64,000 nt of DNA, taken from positions 18,263,633 through 18,327,632 of the forward strand of contig NW_022145611.1 of assembly GCF_000002235.5 (NCBI RefSeq), given 5' to 3'. Positions within the stretch are counted from its first letter, which is position 1, and every line of letters starts with the position of its first letter. This document shows positions 38,166-49,700 of this stretch, piece by piece. Made by a program: the position numbers and the translations under genes. This DNA is from Strongylocentrotus purpuratus. Its lineage: Eukaryota > Echinodermata > Echinoidea > Camarodonta > Strongylocentrotidae. The notes under the pieces are model-generated. The model worked only from the letters and a program-made list of their open reading frames with translations, did not search any database and had not been told where the DNA came from.

Positions 38166-41111
38166 TCATGATTCATATCAATTAAGTCCTTCACTGAATT
38201 AAAAACATTTTCTGACACAACATCAAACAATTGCCCTTAATAAAACAAAAAACCCTAACCTTTCAAAATAACTCATAATCAAGAAGAAATACCAGCTAAA
38301 GATATCAATCTGGTTTCAAAGTGTCATTGAGTAGTTTTTTCTATGGTTTCAATTCCCTGAAATACAAAATCTCCTAATGTCAATGCATTTAAAAAAAAAG
38401 TATATTTGGAAAGAATGCAGACGGCGAAGAGGGACATATCAGCACAACCATCTCAATACTATTTACAATTACATCCGAACGTTGGACACAAAAATCTACT
38501 CAAAACACTTAAAATCTCAGTGTCATTGCAAGAGTGAATTAAAAAAAAAAGATGAATTCTTGGCCACTTGAGGTAATGTAGAGTTTTGTTCAGTATGTTG
38601 TCAGTGTGGTGTGAGTTTTATTGGTGTGTCACTTGGGCTTCAGATACTGCTTGCAAGGACATTGAGTCTCACTCTCATTCATTTCTTAACAATAGGTTTA
38701 ATTCTGTTCTGGTATGAGTTTTTATATGATGTATTTTGTACTTCTGGGCTGTAGCCACAAAATATGTATCAGGAAACAAATACTGTCATGACGGCAAACT
38801 GCATCAGAGAGAATCGGTGACCTTCTCACAGTGTTTTCAGAATTGTACAAATTAATCTGTTTCTAATTTCAAGATGAAACGAATGACAAAAATACCATGT
38901 CCTTTATCCCACATGACCACTGAAGTATTATTATAGGTGCCTTGTATTTGCAGCTTGAAATATCCATACCTTTTTTTTCTTCTATGCACATTATAGTTTA
39001 AGTGTTTTTATCTTGAAGCTTGACTTGAGATTTGTAAGATACTTAATATAAGATGGTATCGAAATGGCATGACGCAATACAGACATAAATTGTGTATGAA
39101 AATGATTTATTGTCCTCCCAAAATGAAGGATTATACAATCAATCAATCAAACAAAACAGACAAAACCTTTGGCTAACATCGATATATATATTCTAGATTA
39201 CATTAAACACTATATTCAGCTACACAATCATAAAGAAGGACATACTAATGTCGCTCATCATTGCCTGCCCGCGAGAAGGCCCTACCATGTATTTTTAATG
39301 GCAGTAACGACCTTCTTGTGGGCAGCAGACATTATGTCCTCGAAAAAGATAACAGCACTTTATTAACAAAACTTCTCTCGACACTCATATTAATCCCTTG
39401 AATCTAACTCTCAGTATCATATGGCTTCGATAAACACGAGGACATAAAGTCTTTTTCTCTTTTATATCTGAACTCGAGAGTAACCTCTTTGGAAGAATAC
39501 TTATGATTTAAATCATCCATTGAGGGCGAGAAGGACGTTCCATCTACGTAGATGTACATGAGTCAACGCCCTTTTGGCTCTCTAGAGATGATATGGCCCT
39601 ACTTTGAATGCTCAAGAGAGCTTATAGCTTGTTGCTTAGCACTTCACAATCAATCACTATGTTCAGTTTGCTCAGCTGCATGATGGCCATCGACATAAGG
39701 GTTGAGGGTGGCTGCTAAAAATGTCATGCTGTAAAGATTGTCTGATGTTTAGAAGGGGCGATTGTCACATAACGTGCCAAGAATTTATTTCTTGTTTTAT
39801 GAGCCTCTTTCTACATTTTCTTCTCACTGCACTGTCTGTACCTCTAAATGTCTGCAAGAGAATAGAGTAAAGAAACAGGAATCTTGTCAGGGGAAACTTC
39901 AATTGCTTAATCCAATAAAAACCTCAGAAATGCTATTGTTCATGTTGTTAAGAAATACTTGAAATAAGTTGTATCAAATCAAAGCAATCAAATAGTCAGG
40001 ATAAAAAACTAATTGGTTTTTGTTATGTACTAATGAAAATGAATTGACTACTCAATTCACAAAAAAGGGTTAAATGACTTGTGTTTATATACAGGCAATA
40101 TAAAGTTTTGGTAAGGGATTTCAAAATTCCCATATGTCCCACAATTCTCTAATAATCTTAACCATGAACAGAAATTTCTAAGAACAAAAAAATTATGATC
40201 GAGATTCAGGAAACATAAGATAAACAATGAATAACATAAGATATATCAAACCTAATAGACCCTGCACTATCAAAACCCAATGAAATATTATATAAAGTAT
40301 GTTTCTTAAAATAGGAAATTCAACACTTTCCATCAATAAGTTTATAAATAAGTATATGTGCTTATAAAAAAATTAAAAAACAAAATAAAAGGTCAAACGA
40401 TCTTCTCTCTTCCAGTACAAGCTATGTATTCATATTGTAATGCATTAACGTATACATATATTAATGTGAAAAAATGGGATATGTTTTATATGTAACAGTT
40501 GTTAAACCTATTGCAAGAGGTCACATTAAAATTAGATTTACTAATTTTACTGGAAGAAAGGGGTTATCTCCAAACGTATTTGATTTTGTAGCTGGCACAG
40601 CAAAGAATTTTGAGGCATCTTCAAAACTGGTAAAATGGTAAATTCTTTCTTTCCATGAACTCAACCTCCTCAAAGGGGGGGGGGGCAGTAACTGCCTCTT
40701 CTGCCCCCCCCCCCCCTCCACCTGCAATTGATGACCCTGCTCACAGCATACAGTCACAAATCAGACCTTCCAGTAACTTTCTCCTTCATAAAAGATCAAT
40801 AGCAGACAAGGTAATTTAGAAACAGGTGCTCCCTTCACAACCAATTTCATCCCAGTCTTGCCTTTCCTTTCAACTGTACGCTGGGCAGCTTCCAATGCCA
40901 TTTCAACATAGCATGGGAGGAAAATATAAAGAGGTTTAATGAAACACTATTCAAATATTAAAAGACACTCAAAAAAAAAGCTTCAGGCAAAGAGACTGTA
41001 AAATTGTGATACTTTTGTGGAACAACATTTTCATCCGTCTTGAGTTTTGATCAGATCAAAATAAATAACAAGGTATGATATCAATGCCAGCATACCGGTA
41101 GTGATAATTGT
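38166..41111. other. Intergenic DNA, mostly featureless
   Basis: AT-rich sequence without recognisable genes. A G run (about 40675-40685) ends in CAG, and CTG followed by a C run begins at about 40701, so the two can fold into a GC hairpin. Open frames across this spot are products of the homopolymers. Confidence 0.5.
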
Positions 41112-41117
41112 TTTATT
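41112..41117 (-). promoter_or_regulatory. Polyadenylation signal AATAAA overlapping a stop codon
   Basis: On the minus strand the stop codon of the candidate exon and the hexamer overlap as TAATAAA. This supports reading 41116-41291 as a terminal exon, but AATAAA is common by chance in AT-rich DNA. Confidence 0.3.
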
Positions 41118-41291
41118 AGCACAACAACAAAAAAACACACATATAACAGAAATCATCTTCTTCACTCAATTGCTCCGTTACCTCATCAGAGGCCTGTAAG
41201 AGGTTCTGGGTGGTCAGGTCTTCACGTGCCACTCTATTATAGACCAATTCGTAACGACGAGGGAACTTTCTAAGAATTCTCACTCTACCAC
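41116..41291 (-). CDS. Candidate terminal coding exon, possibly an alternative 3' end of the EGF/sushi gene
   Basis: Acceptor GGCTTGTGCAG is followed by an open frame of 57 residues: GRVRILRKFPRRYELVYNR, then VAREDLTTQNLLQASDEV and TEQLSEEDDF, then a hydrophobic end. Unlike most short frames nearby it has a mixed, protein-like composition. It begins with two bases of a split codon (phase 1), the same phase as every intron seen in the gene upstream. If spliced from the sushi exon at 44159 it would replace the transmembrane segment and cytoplasmic tail. I do not recognise the sequence. It could also be the end of an unrelated gene or chance. Confidence 0.3.
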
Positions 41292-41439
41292 CTGCACAAG
41301 CCAATGATCATCAAGAAGCCGTCACACCAAAAATTTGGTAGACAATGATGTCTATGATTTATTCTACTTTTTTCCACTGCTCTCTGTAGTATTGTCTGCT
41401 GAGAGCCATAAGGGCATTAACTCATCATCATCATGTCGA

Positions 41440-41677
41440 GGGTTCAGTGACATAAAGACGTAACTCCATATTTTGCCAAAATGAGTATTTGATATCAAAA
41501 TGTTCACAAAAATGTGGGCTTTCCAGGAAACACAAAATTAAACTCCACCCAACTCCCCATTGAAGTCAATGGCTAGTGAAACATAGACTTAACTCCTTAA
41601 GGCCCAAGTGGACCTCTATCTTTAAACTTTTTCTCAAAATGGCCAAAATGGAGTTACATCTTTGTGTCACTGACCCC
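41440..41677. mobile_element. MITE with long inverted ends, unclassified
   Basis: The left end GGGTTCAGTGACATAAAGA and the inverse of the right end (GGGGTCAGTGACACAAAGA) pair for about 45 bp with a few mismatches. Flanks TCGA (41436-41439) and TTGA (41678-41681) could be a 4-bp target duplication that differs by one CpG-type change. 238 bp, no coding capacity. Confidence 0.75.
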
Positions 41678-42969
41678 TTGATGTACTTCAATACAAAGTT
41701 AACACCCTTCTGGTTCTTAACAGGTGCTCTCATTTCACTCAGAGCAAGAATTTTGATGTGACAATCAGGAATCGATCATAGTCAATGCCATTGTTGAGCT
41801 GTGGAAAGGTCTAGGACAAAACCCCTCATGGCTAGTTTCTCCCTTTGTACCTCAGTCTTGACGATCGATAAAAGCTTGCTTTCAACAGCCGAGTGCAAAA
41901 CCCAATTAGCATACATTATTAATACGTCTATTTATTATGAAATCAATCAAAACATTCTGCACTTTTAGAAAAGCACAACATACACTTTCAAGGTTGGTTG
42001 AGGTACATGTCTGTTGAGAGCAGAGAAACACTGACAAGTATTTTTTTTGTTTTATTAAAGATAACATTTCTGAAGATTTTTTTCTTCTCTATTTAATAGT
42101 CATGATACTTTCTTGATATGTTTTTTTATATTAAAATGACACTTCGTATAATTTTGAGCCAGAGGAACATCAAATCAAGTGATAAATTTTGTGTTTTTAA
42201 TGAAACTGTAGATGCAAGAGGCAAATGAGTGATGGATTGACAGTGTATTATCTTCTGTTCATGTTGCCTCACCCTCCTCTCTCTCTCTCTCTCATGCCCT
42301 CTGTAGCTATTCTTCTGCAGACTGCTCCCCTCTCTGTTCCAATACTTGGTATGTCAGGGATAAAGAAAGTGCTAGCTCCAGACTAGAGCATAAAACTTGG
42401 TAATTTTGTTAATTTTGGGTGTATAGCTGGTGCCATTATTGGTTTTGACATAGGAGTCTGAACACTGGATTGCAACCAAATGATGGCAGACTGTTAAGGG
42501 ATTCTTTTTTTTTTTTAAAGTAATAATTCTTGACACCATTAGCTTAAAAGATGCACCACAAGAAGAAAAGAAAGAAGACAAAAAAAAAACAAAAAAAGCC
42601 AAATCTATTGCTGCAGTTTATCTGGAAACTTTACAATAGCCTCCTCATAGAGCATTAATGGGAACATTATTTTCAGCACACGAAAAAACCTTAACGAGCA
42701 TTTGGTTTCAACGGGCAAGTACTGCACTCAATAAAGGAACAATATAACACACATTAATCTTAAAACCAAAATCATTCTAAACTACGTGTATAGTGACTCT
42801 TCTGTCAAGCAAAATGCACATAATATAATACTATGAAATGTTCAGCCAGTAAACATACTCATTTATGATTTCACTTGATTAAAGTACATCTATGTCTATA
42901 CAAAAGCAGATTAAGATCAAGTGAAGTCCTACAATATTTTTGTATGGCTGCAGGACCCTCCTCTCTTTC
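41678..42969. other. 3' flank of the EGF/sushi gene
   Basis: Contains a short (CT)n at about 42278-42293 and otherwise no feature. The part next to 42969 is probably the 3' UTR of the gene upstream on the minus strand. Confidence 0.5.
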
Positions 42970-43730
42970 TTAACTTTCATCTTGATTAGCATCTTGATCA
43001 GCATCAGTGTTATTGTGATGTGCACCATCTCCTTGTGGCACTGCTCTTCTCTGAGGTACTTCAGCATAGAGATCGTTACCAACCATACTGTGGGTTGGAA
43101 CCTCACCTTCCGTCACTTCCTCATCTCTCCTTGCAGGACTGTTCTCCACTGGACCACCCTCTGCTGGCCCTGCATCCCCAACATCAATAGGGTCTTCATG
43201 TTCCCCATAGGGCGGAGGAGGGGGAGATGGAGGAGATGGAGGAGTTTGCTGATGGCTTGCACGGCCCCGTCGTCTAGAGCGTCCTGACCTTGCAGATGAG
43301 TTCTGATTAGGCGGAGGGTGTGGTATCGGAGGGAGTGGTCTTCCCTGCACCGATGAGCGGTTCTCCCCTTCGCCACCACTCGGACTCAATTCATTACCAT
43401 CCCCACTTGAGGGGGGCGGTCGGAACGGAGGAACGTGGGCAGTCTGGATCTGGGCTACCGCCTCGTCGTATGATGGCAACACAACACCGATATCATCCGT
43501 CACTGCCAGGAGAGCCAGGGCATCAGGGTCACGATGAAGCCGTGCAAGCTGAGCACGTAATACCGGTGGGTAGGTCTGAGCCATGCGATGACGACGGGAC
43601 CGGCATTGACGACTCGTGAGGATTACAGTGACCACTAGGATACCTAGGATGGAGCCAGTGGTTGCCATGACGATGGTTAAGGTTTCGGTGTTGAACATCC
43701 TGCTGTCTTCAGGTGTAGGAGGTGTGGTAA
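42970..43730 (-). CDS. EGF/sushi gene, last exon: stalk, transmembrane helix, PPxY tail
   Basis: Acceptor CCTTTTCCAG; the split codon gives Ile. It encodes TTPPTPEDSRMFNTET, then a hydrophobic helix from LTIVMATTGSILG to VVTVILTS, then a basic stop-transfer (SRQCRSRRHRM), then about 200 tail residues. The tail contains LPSYDEAVAQI, RPLPPIPHPPP (an SH3-type proline motif), SRRRGR, PPSPPSPPPPPYGE and a long acidic, Asn/Asp/Gln-rich end. TAA lies at 42970-42972. The frame also reads upstream through the acceptor, but exon phase and the stalk support starting at 43730. GC content is clearly higher than the flanks. Confidence 0.9.
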
Positions 43731-46700
43731 CTGGAAAAGGATTAGTGAAAAGGATTAGTGACACATGTGACATTTATTAAACTTTATTGAGTGCTTGTTG
43801 AAAATAAAGTTATCATTCATTGGTTGAATAGGTAGTCGAATATTTAAATCTTCATCATGCTCAACTACATGCGTAACTGCCAGGATTCCAACATCCTTTT
43901 TTTTTTTTAAAGAAAGAAAATTAGTTGTTGTCAATGTATATGATCAAAAATAAGTAAAGAATCATTATCAGATAAAGTTATTTCATGTCTTTAATTTTTC
44001 ACATCTATGTAAATATATATATATTTTTTTTTGGGGGGGGGGAGATGGGGGGGGGGGGGAGATGGGGGTGGGATGTCTGTTTTGAAAGTCACAAAGGGGG
44101 TATGTCTGTTTAAAAAATCATGCATGAGGGGGGAGGGGGATGCAATTGTTGTACTCACTCTTATTACAGACCGGCTGGACACCAGACCACTGCCCGCTGG
44201 GTAGACATGTCCTCTCATCATTACCGCTGATGTTGTACCCCTCATTGCAATAGAAGCTCAGCTTCACTCCTACATAGAAGATATATTGACAGCATCGCCG
44301 GGCATTCACTGGCCATCCAGGGTCATCACAAGAGGCTTGCTTAACTGTATTGATAATCATATTGATGATGATAATGACAATAAAAATAGAAACAAAGATT
44401 TAAATATTGATGATGAAAATGACAATGATAATGACAGTAAAAATAGAAACGGAGATTTAAATCATACTTCTACTTCTATAACAGTAACTACTACTGCTGC
44501 TACTACTGCTGCTACTACTTCTATTACTACTATTACCACTACTACTACTACTACTACTACTTCTACTACTACTACTACTACTACTACTATTACTACTTCT
44601 ACCACATACTTCTACTACCACTTAATGTACTACATGTATCTATAGCACAGATATGTTTCTTTGCACTGAAAATAAATATAAAAGATATGTATTTTTAAAT
44701 CAAACTGCTTGCTTTTAGAAAAAGAATGTAGGCAAGCAAACATTTTTTTTGTCTTCATTATTATTGATAAAAAATGAAAGTTGATGGTGTTTTGAGATTT
44801 GAAATAGCCACCACTTTTCAGAGACATATTGAGCTTCTAAGCTTAAAACCCTAATTGTTGCCATACATATGTAGGAAACAAATAATCTTTTATACACAAG
44901 TTTATAAACAACTGATGTTTTATTAATATTCAGTATTAACAAAATCACTCATAATTTTGCCCAATTCAATTGCACCAGATTTATTCTTTCTTTAAAAGGA
45001 CCAGTTTATCAAAGAAGATACTAATAAAGTAAGAATACCTTTAAGAATACCGTGAAATGATTCATAAACATTACCCCCTACCATCCATTGTCTATATGAA
45101 TTTCCCCCTATAATAATGTCATAAGAATGTCAACAAGCATGAACAAACAGGCCTAGGGTAATAAAACAATAACCTATACCATAATTAACACAAGAGGGCA
45201 GTACAAAAGTAAATTGGGAGGTCTCCTAGTCTCAAACTAGGGACTTTTAGATTTGCACAACGATAACGTGGATTGCTATGATCGACGTCCTTTTAATGCA
45301 CTGCCTTGAATGGACGTCACACGTATCAGTCCATGCTAAAAGTCCCTATTATAGGCTGTTGTCACTGAAAGAATGTGACAAATAATGAATGCTAAATGCC
45401 AAAGTACATGAGTACATAGATACAAAATAAAAAATAAAAATAGACTGTTCAAACCTCAGCATCCATTAAGGATTCAATATTTCAGCAATGTAATAAAACA
45501 TGCATCACTTTTTTCAAAGATAAGTCCTTGGTTGTAGTTTAAGTAGGGTCCTTTCCTCCGTACATTGTGTTACATTTTCCCTCTATTTCAACTGCTACAT
45601 GAAAAGGCAACGAAGATACCATAAATATATCATGTGCAATCACTCAAAATAAAAACTACAAGCCATACACAAATCACATATGAGGGCCCTGTTTCACAAA
45701 ACTTATTATCATCAATAACAAGTAACAAAAATGGTTATAAGCTACTGAAATCATGGCATTTGATTGGCTGAGAGCAAAACTGTCATAGAATATCAGCATT
45801 TCATATTGATAACAATCTTTTTTTTTTTTTAAATAGGCGGATGAATATGTGTGTGTGTAAACATGCATCCTGGTCTCATACACTATTTAACATAATGTAG
45901 GGACAGAAGAAAGAAAGAAAGAAAGGAATATTGCATGGGAAGTTAGAATGACTAGCCCTGTCTTCATCAGCTCGAGATTGCCAAATATCCCGCTATTTAA
46001 ACTATCCCGATCGCAAATTATCCAGTTAATTTGCGTCTTCATCAGCCCGACGTTGCAATAAGCGGGATATTTGGTCGAGATAATTATTTCAAGATATCAT
46101 GCGTGAACGCTGAGCAAAATATCTTGAGCTAATTTCTCGAGCTTGAGTTTCAAGTTTAGAGGTCAACTCTCGAGCTGATGAAGACGCCATTTGTAACTTC
46201 AGGATTATTTCCCAAATCAGAAATACCAGGCTATTTGGCAACCTCAAGCTGATGAAGACAGGCCTAATGAATGTTATTCACACCCAAGGAGCATCTGAAG
46301 TGGTGGTCAACGCAATTTATAATTTATTTGTAGGACTTATATTCACAGCAGTGTATATTATACGCAAGCTGAAGGGAAGTCGCTATGTATCTCATAATTA
46401 ATTTTTCTGAATTATGATCAAATGTAAAGTTGCCAAAAGCATGGACATTTATTGGAAATGTAGGTTGGGGTCATCCCCTGCCTGCCTGTCAACATATGCT
46501 GACATTTCCAACAAAGGAGAGAAAAAGAGTCACAGCTTCGATAACTAATTTTCAAAATTGGTAATTCTACACTGTGAATTAAACATAGGGAATCAACCTA
46601 CATTCGTGATGATGAGAACCTGGCCACAAAGAAGTTCTGGCACACTAACATACCCCCAATCATACAATGATTGGCTCATTTTTTGTTAATATCCTGATGC

Positions 46701-49700
46701 ATGTATGCACGCCACATTCTTGCGCACACATTTTCATGATGCCGGCCGTTCAGAATGGATCGCTCTTTTTCCAAAGGCGCAAACATGATCATGCAAACAA
46801 TTCTCCCTTCTTTTTATTCTTCTTTCTCAATCCTCCCAAGTACACATGATGTCAAAAGTCTCCCAAAACACCAGAGAGCGCTGGGATGGCATCCCATGCA
46901 TTCTGAATGGATCCCCTGTCAACCACACAGATGCCATGATCCATAATCGGACAAAAATTCACCAATTTCTCATCAATTTCCACCAAAATAATTCAGGGTG
47001 ACATATGTGACCTGTGTTAAAGAGACTCAGAGAGATGGACTCCCTCCAACATGGGCCTGGAGATGCATAGATGCTATGTATAGCTTGAAACGACCACATG
47101 GAATTTGGAAGGAAAGAGAGTATTTTAGTTTAAATTTCTTGGGTATGATGAACTGAGAGATGGAAAGAAGAAAACATCTTTTGTAATGTCAAGTTACTGA
47201 TAGCCATTAAGCTCTCTCTCTCTCTCTCTCTCTTATTAACTGGAGAAAAAAAAGGCAACTTCATTCATAAATCTAGGATGGTTCATTTTTGAAGAAAAAA
47301 GAGAATTCAAACAGAATTTTATTTACATTGGGCATCTAACAAATTTCTCTTAAATAATTTTAACACAAAAATGGAGTCATAGGTTGCTCATATCTTGCTT
47401 CAATGTAGCACAACTAAGTGTTGCAGATATTTTGACAAAGTCAATGATGCAAATATTTTTGCATTTAGCCTATGCAATCGAAAATTTGAATAATTGCACC
47501 GTTCCATAAAGAAAAAAGTCTTATAAAAAAGAAAGTCACTCATTCTCTTGAGAATCTACAATTCAGTCTACAACTAAAACTAAAACATTTCACTGAATAA
47601 ATACACAACATAATCAAGAAAATGTAAACCAATAAATAAAATATATATCTAATAAGTGATCGATAAAACTAAATGATGGAGTGAGTCATTAGAATACTAT
47701 CTAATTTTACTGGAATACAGAAAAAATTAAGATAGTGTTCTTTCTTGCACTGTCCAGCTACTATCCAAACGCAAATCATAAAAAATAGAGAAATTCTGGG
47801 AAAACTGTCTGACAAATCCATCAAATCTGTCCCTTTTTCCTTTACTTTCTCTCTCCTCTGAGGTTTCCGGGCAAAATTGAAATAAGACTTGTCCATTTAG
47901 CAACCGATGAAAAACAGAAGTCAATGTGATTGCTTCCAGATATCTGTCTGAAGCACTAATTCTAATAATGGGATACGTCATAATAAAGCTGAAGAAACAT
48001 TTGTTTGAGAGCAAAAGGTCTCCACTCTGCTTCTTGGTGATCTGAAAAGGTCCCTTCTTCTCTCAGAGCCGGAGACACGAGTCACAAAGGTCATGTCCAA
48101 GGAACACAGCAAATATATTGATTCCACACTTAGTTGCAATTTTCATGCAAAGTAGTTTAGTTTTATTGCAATGGCAGACACAAAGTCTTTCCACCACAAA
48201 AGCCTCATGTTATAGGTGGATGAAGGCGCAATTTCGTAATTGGCACTGGAAACATTGGAATTTCAGCAGTCTAGATCCCAGACTGCAGAAAATTTGACAT
48301 TTGACCACAATATATCTCAAAAGGACACCTCAACCTAAGCAATAAATCCTTCTTAAATACAGCAGGGAGGAGGAAAGGGGTAAGTAGGAAATCTTTTCTA
48401 AACAATGGTGCAGCACATGCTCTGGCAACTATTGCTCCACAGTTAACTAAACAAACTTCAACTCTGATATTTTGAAATCAATGCCAAACAATATACCCTA
48501 AAGTTAACCTTAGACACAATTGCAACCCAAGCCCTAACCTTACATTTTTGAGAAGAAAAAAAAGCCTGTTGCAAATGTCACAGGAGCAAATGTTGCCTGA
48601 GCAAATGATCATCTTTAATAGCCCCATATACCTACCACACTGTGGTTTCTCTCCGACCCAGTGCCCACTCTGACACTGTCTGGTAGGCAGGCCGCCTTGC
48701 ATGATGAAACCAGTATCACACTTGTACTCCAGCATAGCACCAGGCATGTACCATCCCTCGCTGTCCGATTCCTGCCCACGCACCGTGTAGTGACTGTTAG
48801 GGACTTCTTGATCCGAAGGCAGAGCACAATCCATTCCTGCAAGAAAAATCCAATTCAATTCAATTTCTGTTTTATGATCTATAAAAGGGCAAAAGTATGA
48901 AGACCAACATTTTCATATTAAAAAATATAGTAAAATACAAAAAATGTGAAACAAGTTTATGGAAATGTACATGTACCTTAGTACATGGTTGAAATGGTTG
49001 AAATGGTTGAAATTTTGGATCAACGATGGTATATTTTTTCTTAGCATGTTTGGTGAAGCTATGGGAAGGGGATATATGCACCCCCTCCCCATCTGAATGA
49101 CAAAAAACAATTGGCTAACTTGACATAGGAAACAATTCATAAATAGGAAGACAAATACACTAAAGGTCATCATTTTCCTTTTAATTTGACATCCCTACAT
49201 TTGAAATAAACTTTATGTATATTTCAACTACAGGGAAATCCTCAAAATGTTTTGGTATACCACAGCATATGGAAACCATCATAATTTGTAATGCAACAAG
49301 CAGTATTCAGGAGTTTTGTTCAAAAACATATTCACATCTGCAGTAGACATCTCAAACAACAATTTCCCATCTAATTCAGAGTTGACTTTTTTAATAATGA
49401 GAAACGACAAGATTTACAATGTCATACTTGGTATTTTACTTCACATTTGAACTCATATGTTCCTTAAATTTGATTGCCTAGGATCATAACTGTGATGCAA
49501 ATTTCCATGATTGGCACATGTGGTGATATAGTGAGTCCATTTATAAGATATGTGACTGCACAGAGTTCCGAATGAAAAACAATCATATCTTTTTACTTTT
49601 CAACAAAAGTCATGAACAAACACACAGGAAGTTTAGACAAATCGTCGCTGTTTTCACGAAGTGACGGTAGTGAAAAAAAATGCATTCACTTTGCGTTCCG

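Larger units (their letters stand above)
44345..48635 (-). other. EGF/sushi gene intron between the sushi exons (4.3 kb)
   Basis: Contains a trinucleotide tract next to the acceptor, two TA-flanked MITEs (45240, 45955), a (CT)n tract at about 47212-47233 and an inverted-repeat element at 48419. I see no further exon in it. Confidence 0.8.

Noticed and set aside
42940-43619. Plus-strand and second minus-strand frames overlapping the last EGF/sushi exon
   Set aside because: They are shadows of the proline-rich, GC-rich coding exon in other frames.
44286-44645. Frame rich in Asp/Asn and poly-Thr
   Set aside because: Translation of the GATGAT and TAC simple repeats running out of the antisense of a sushi exon.
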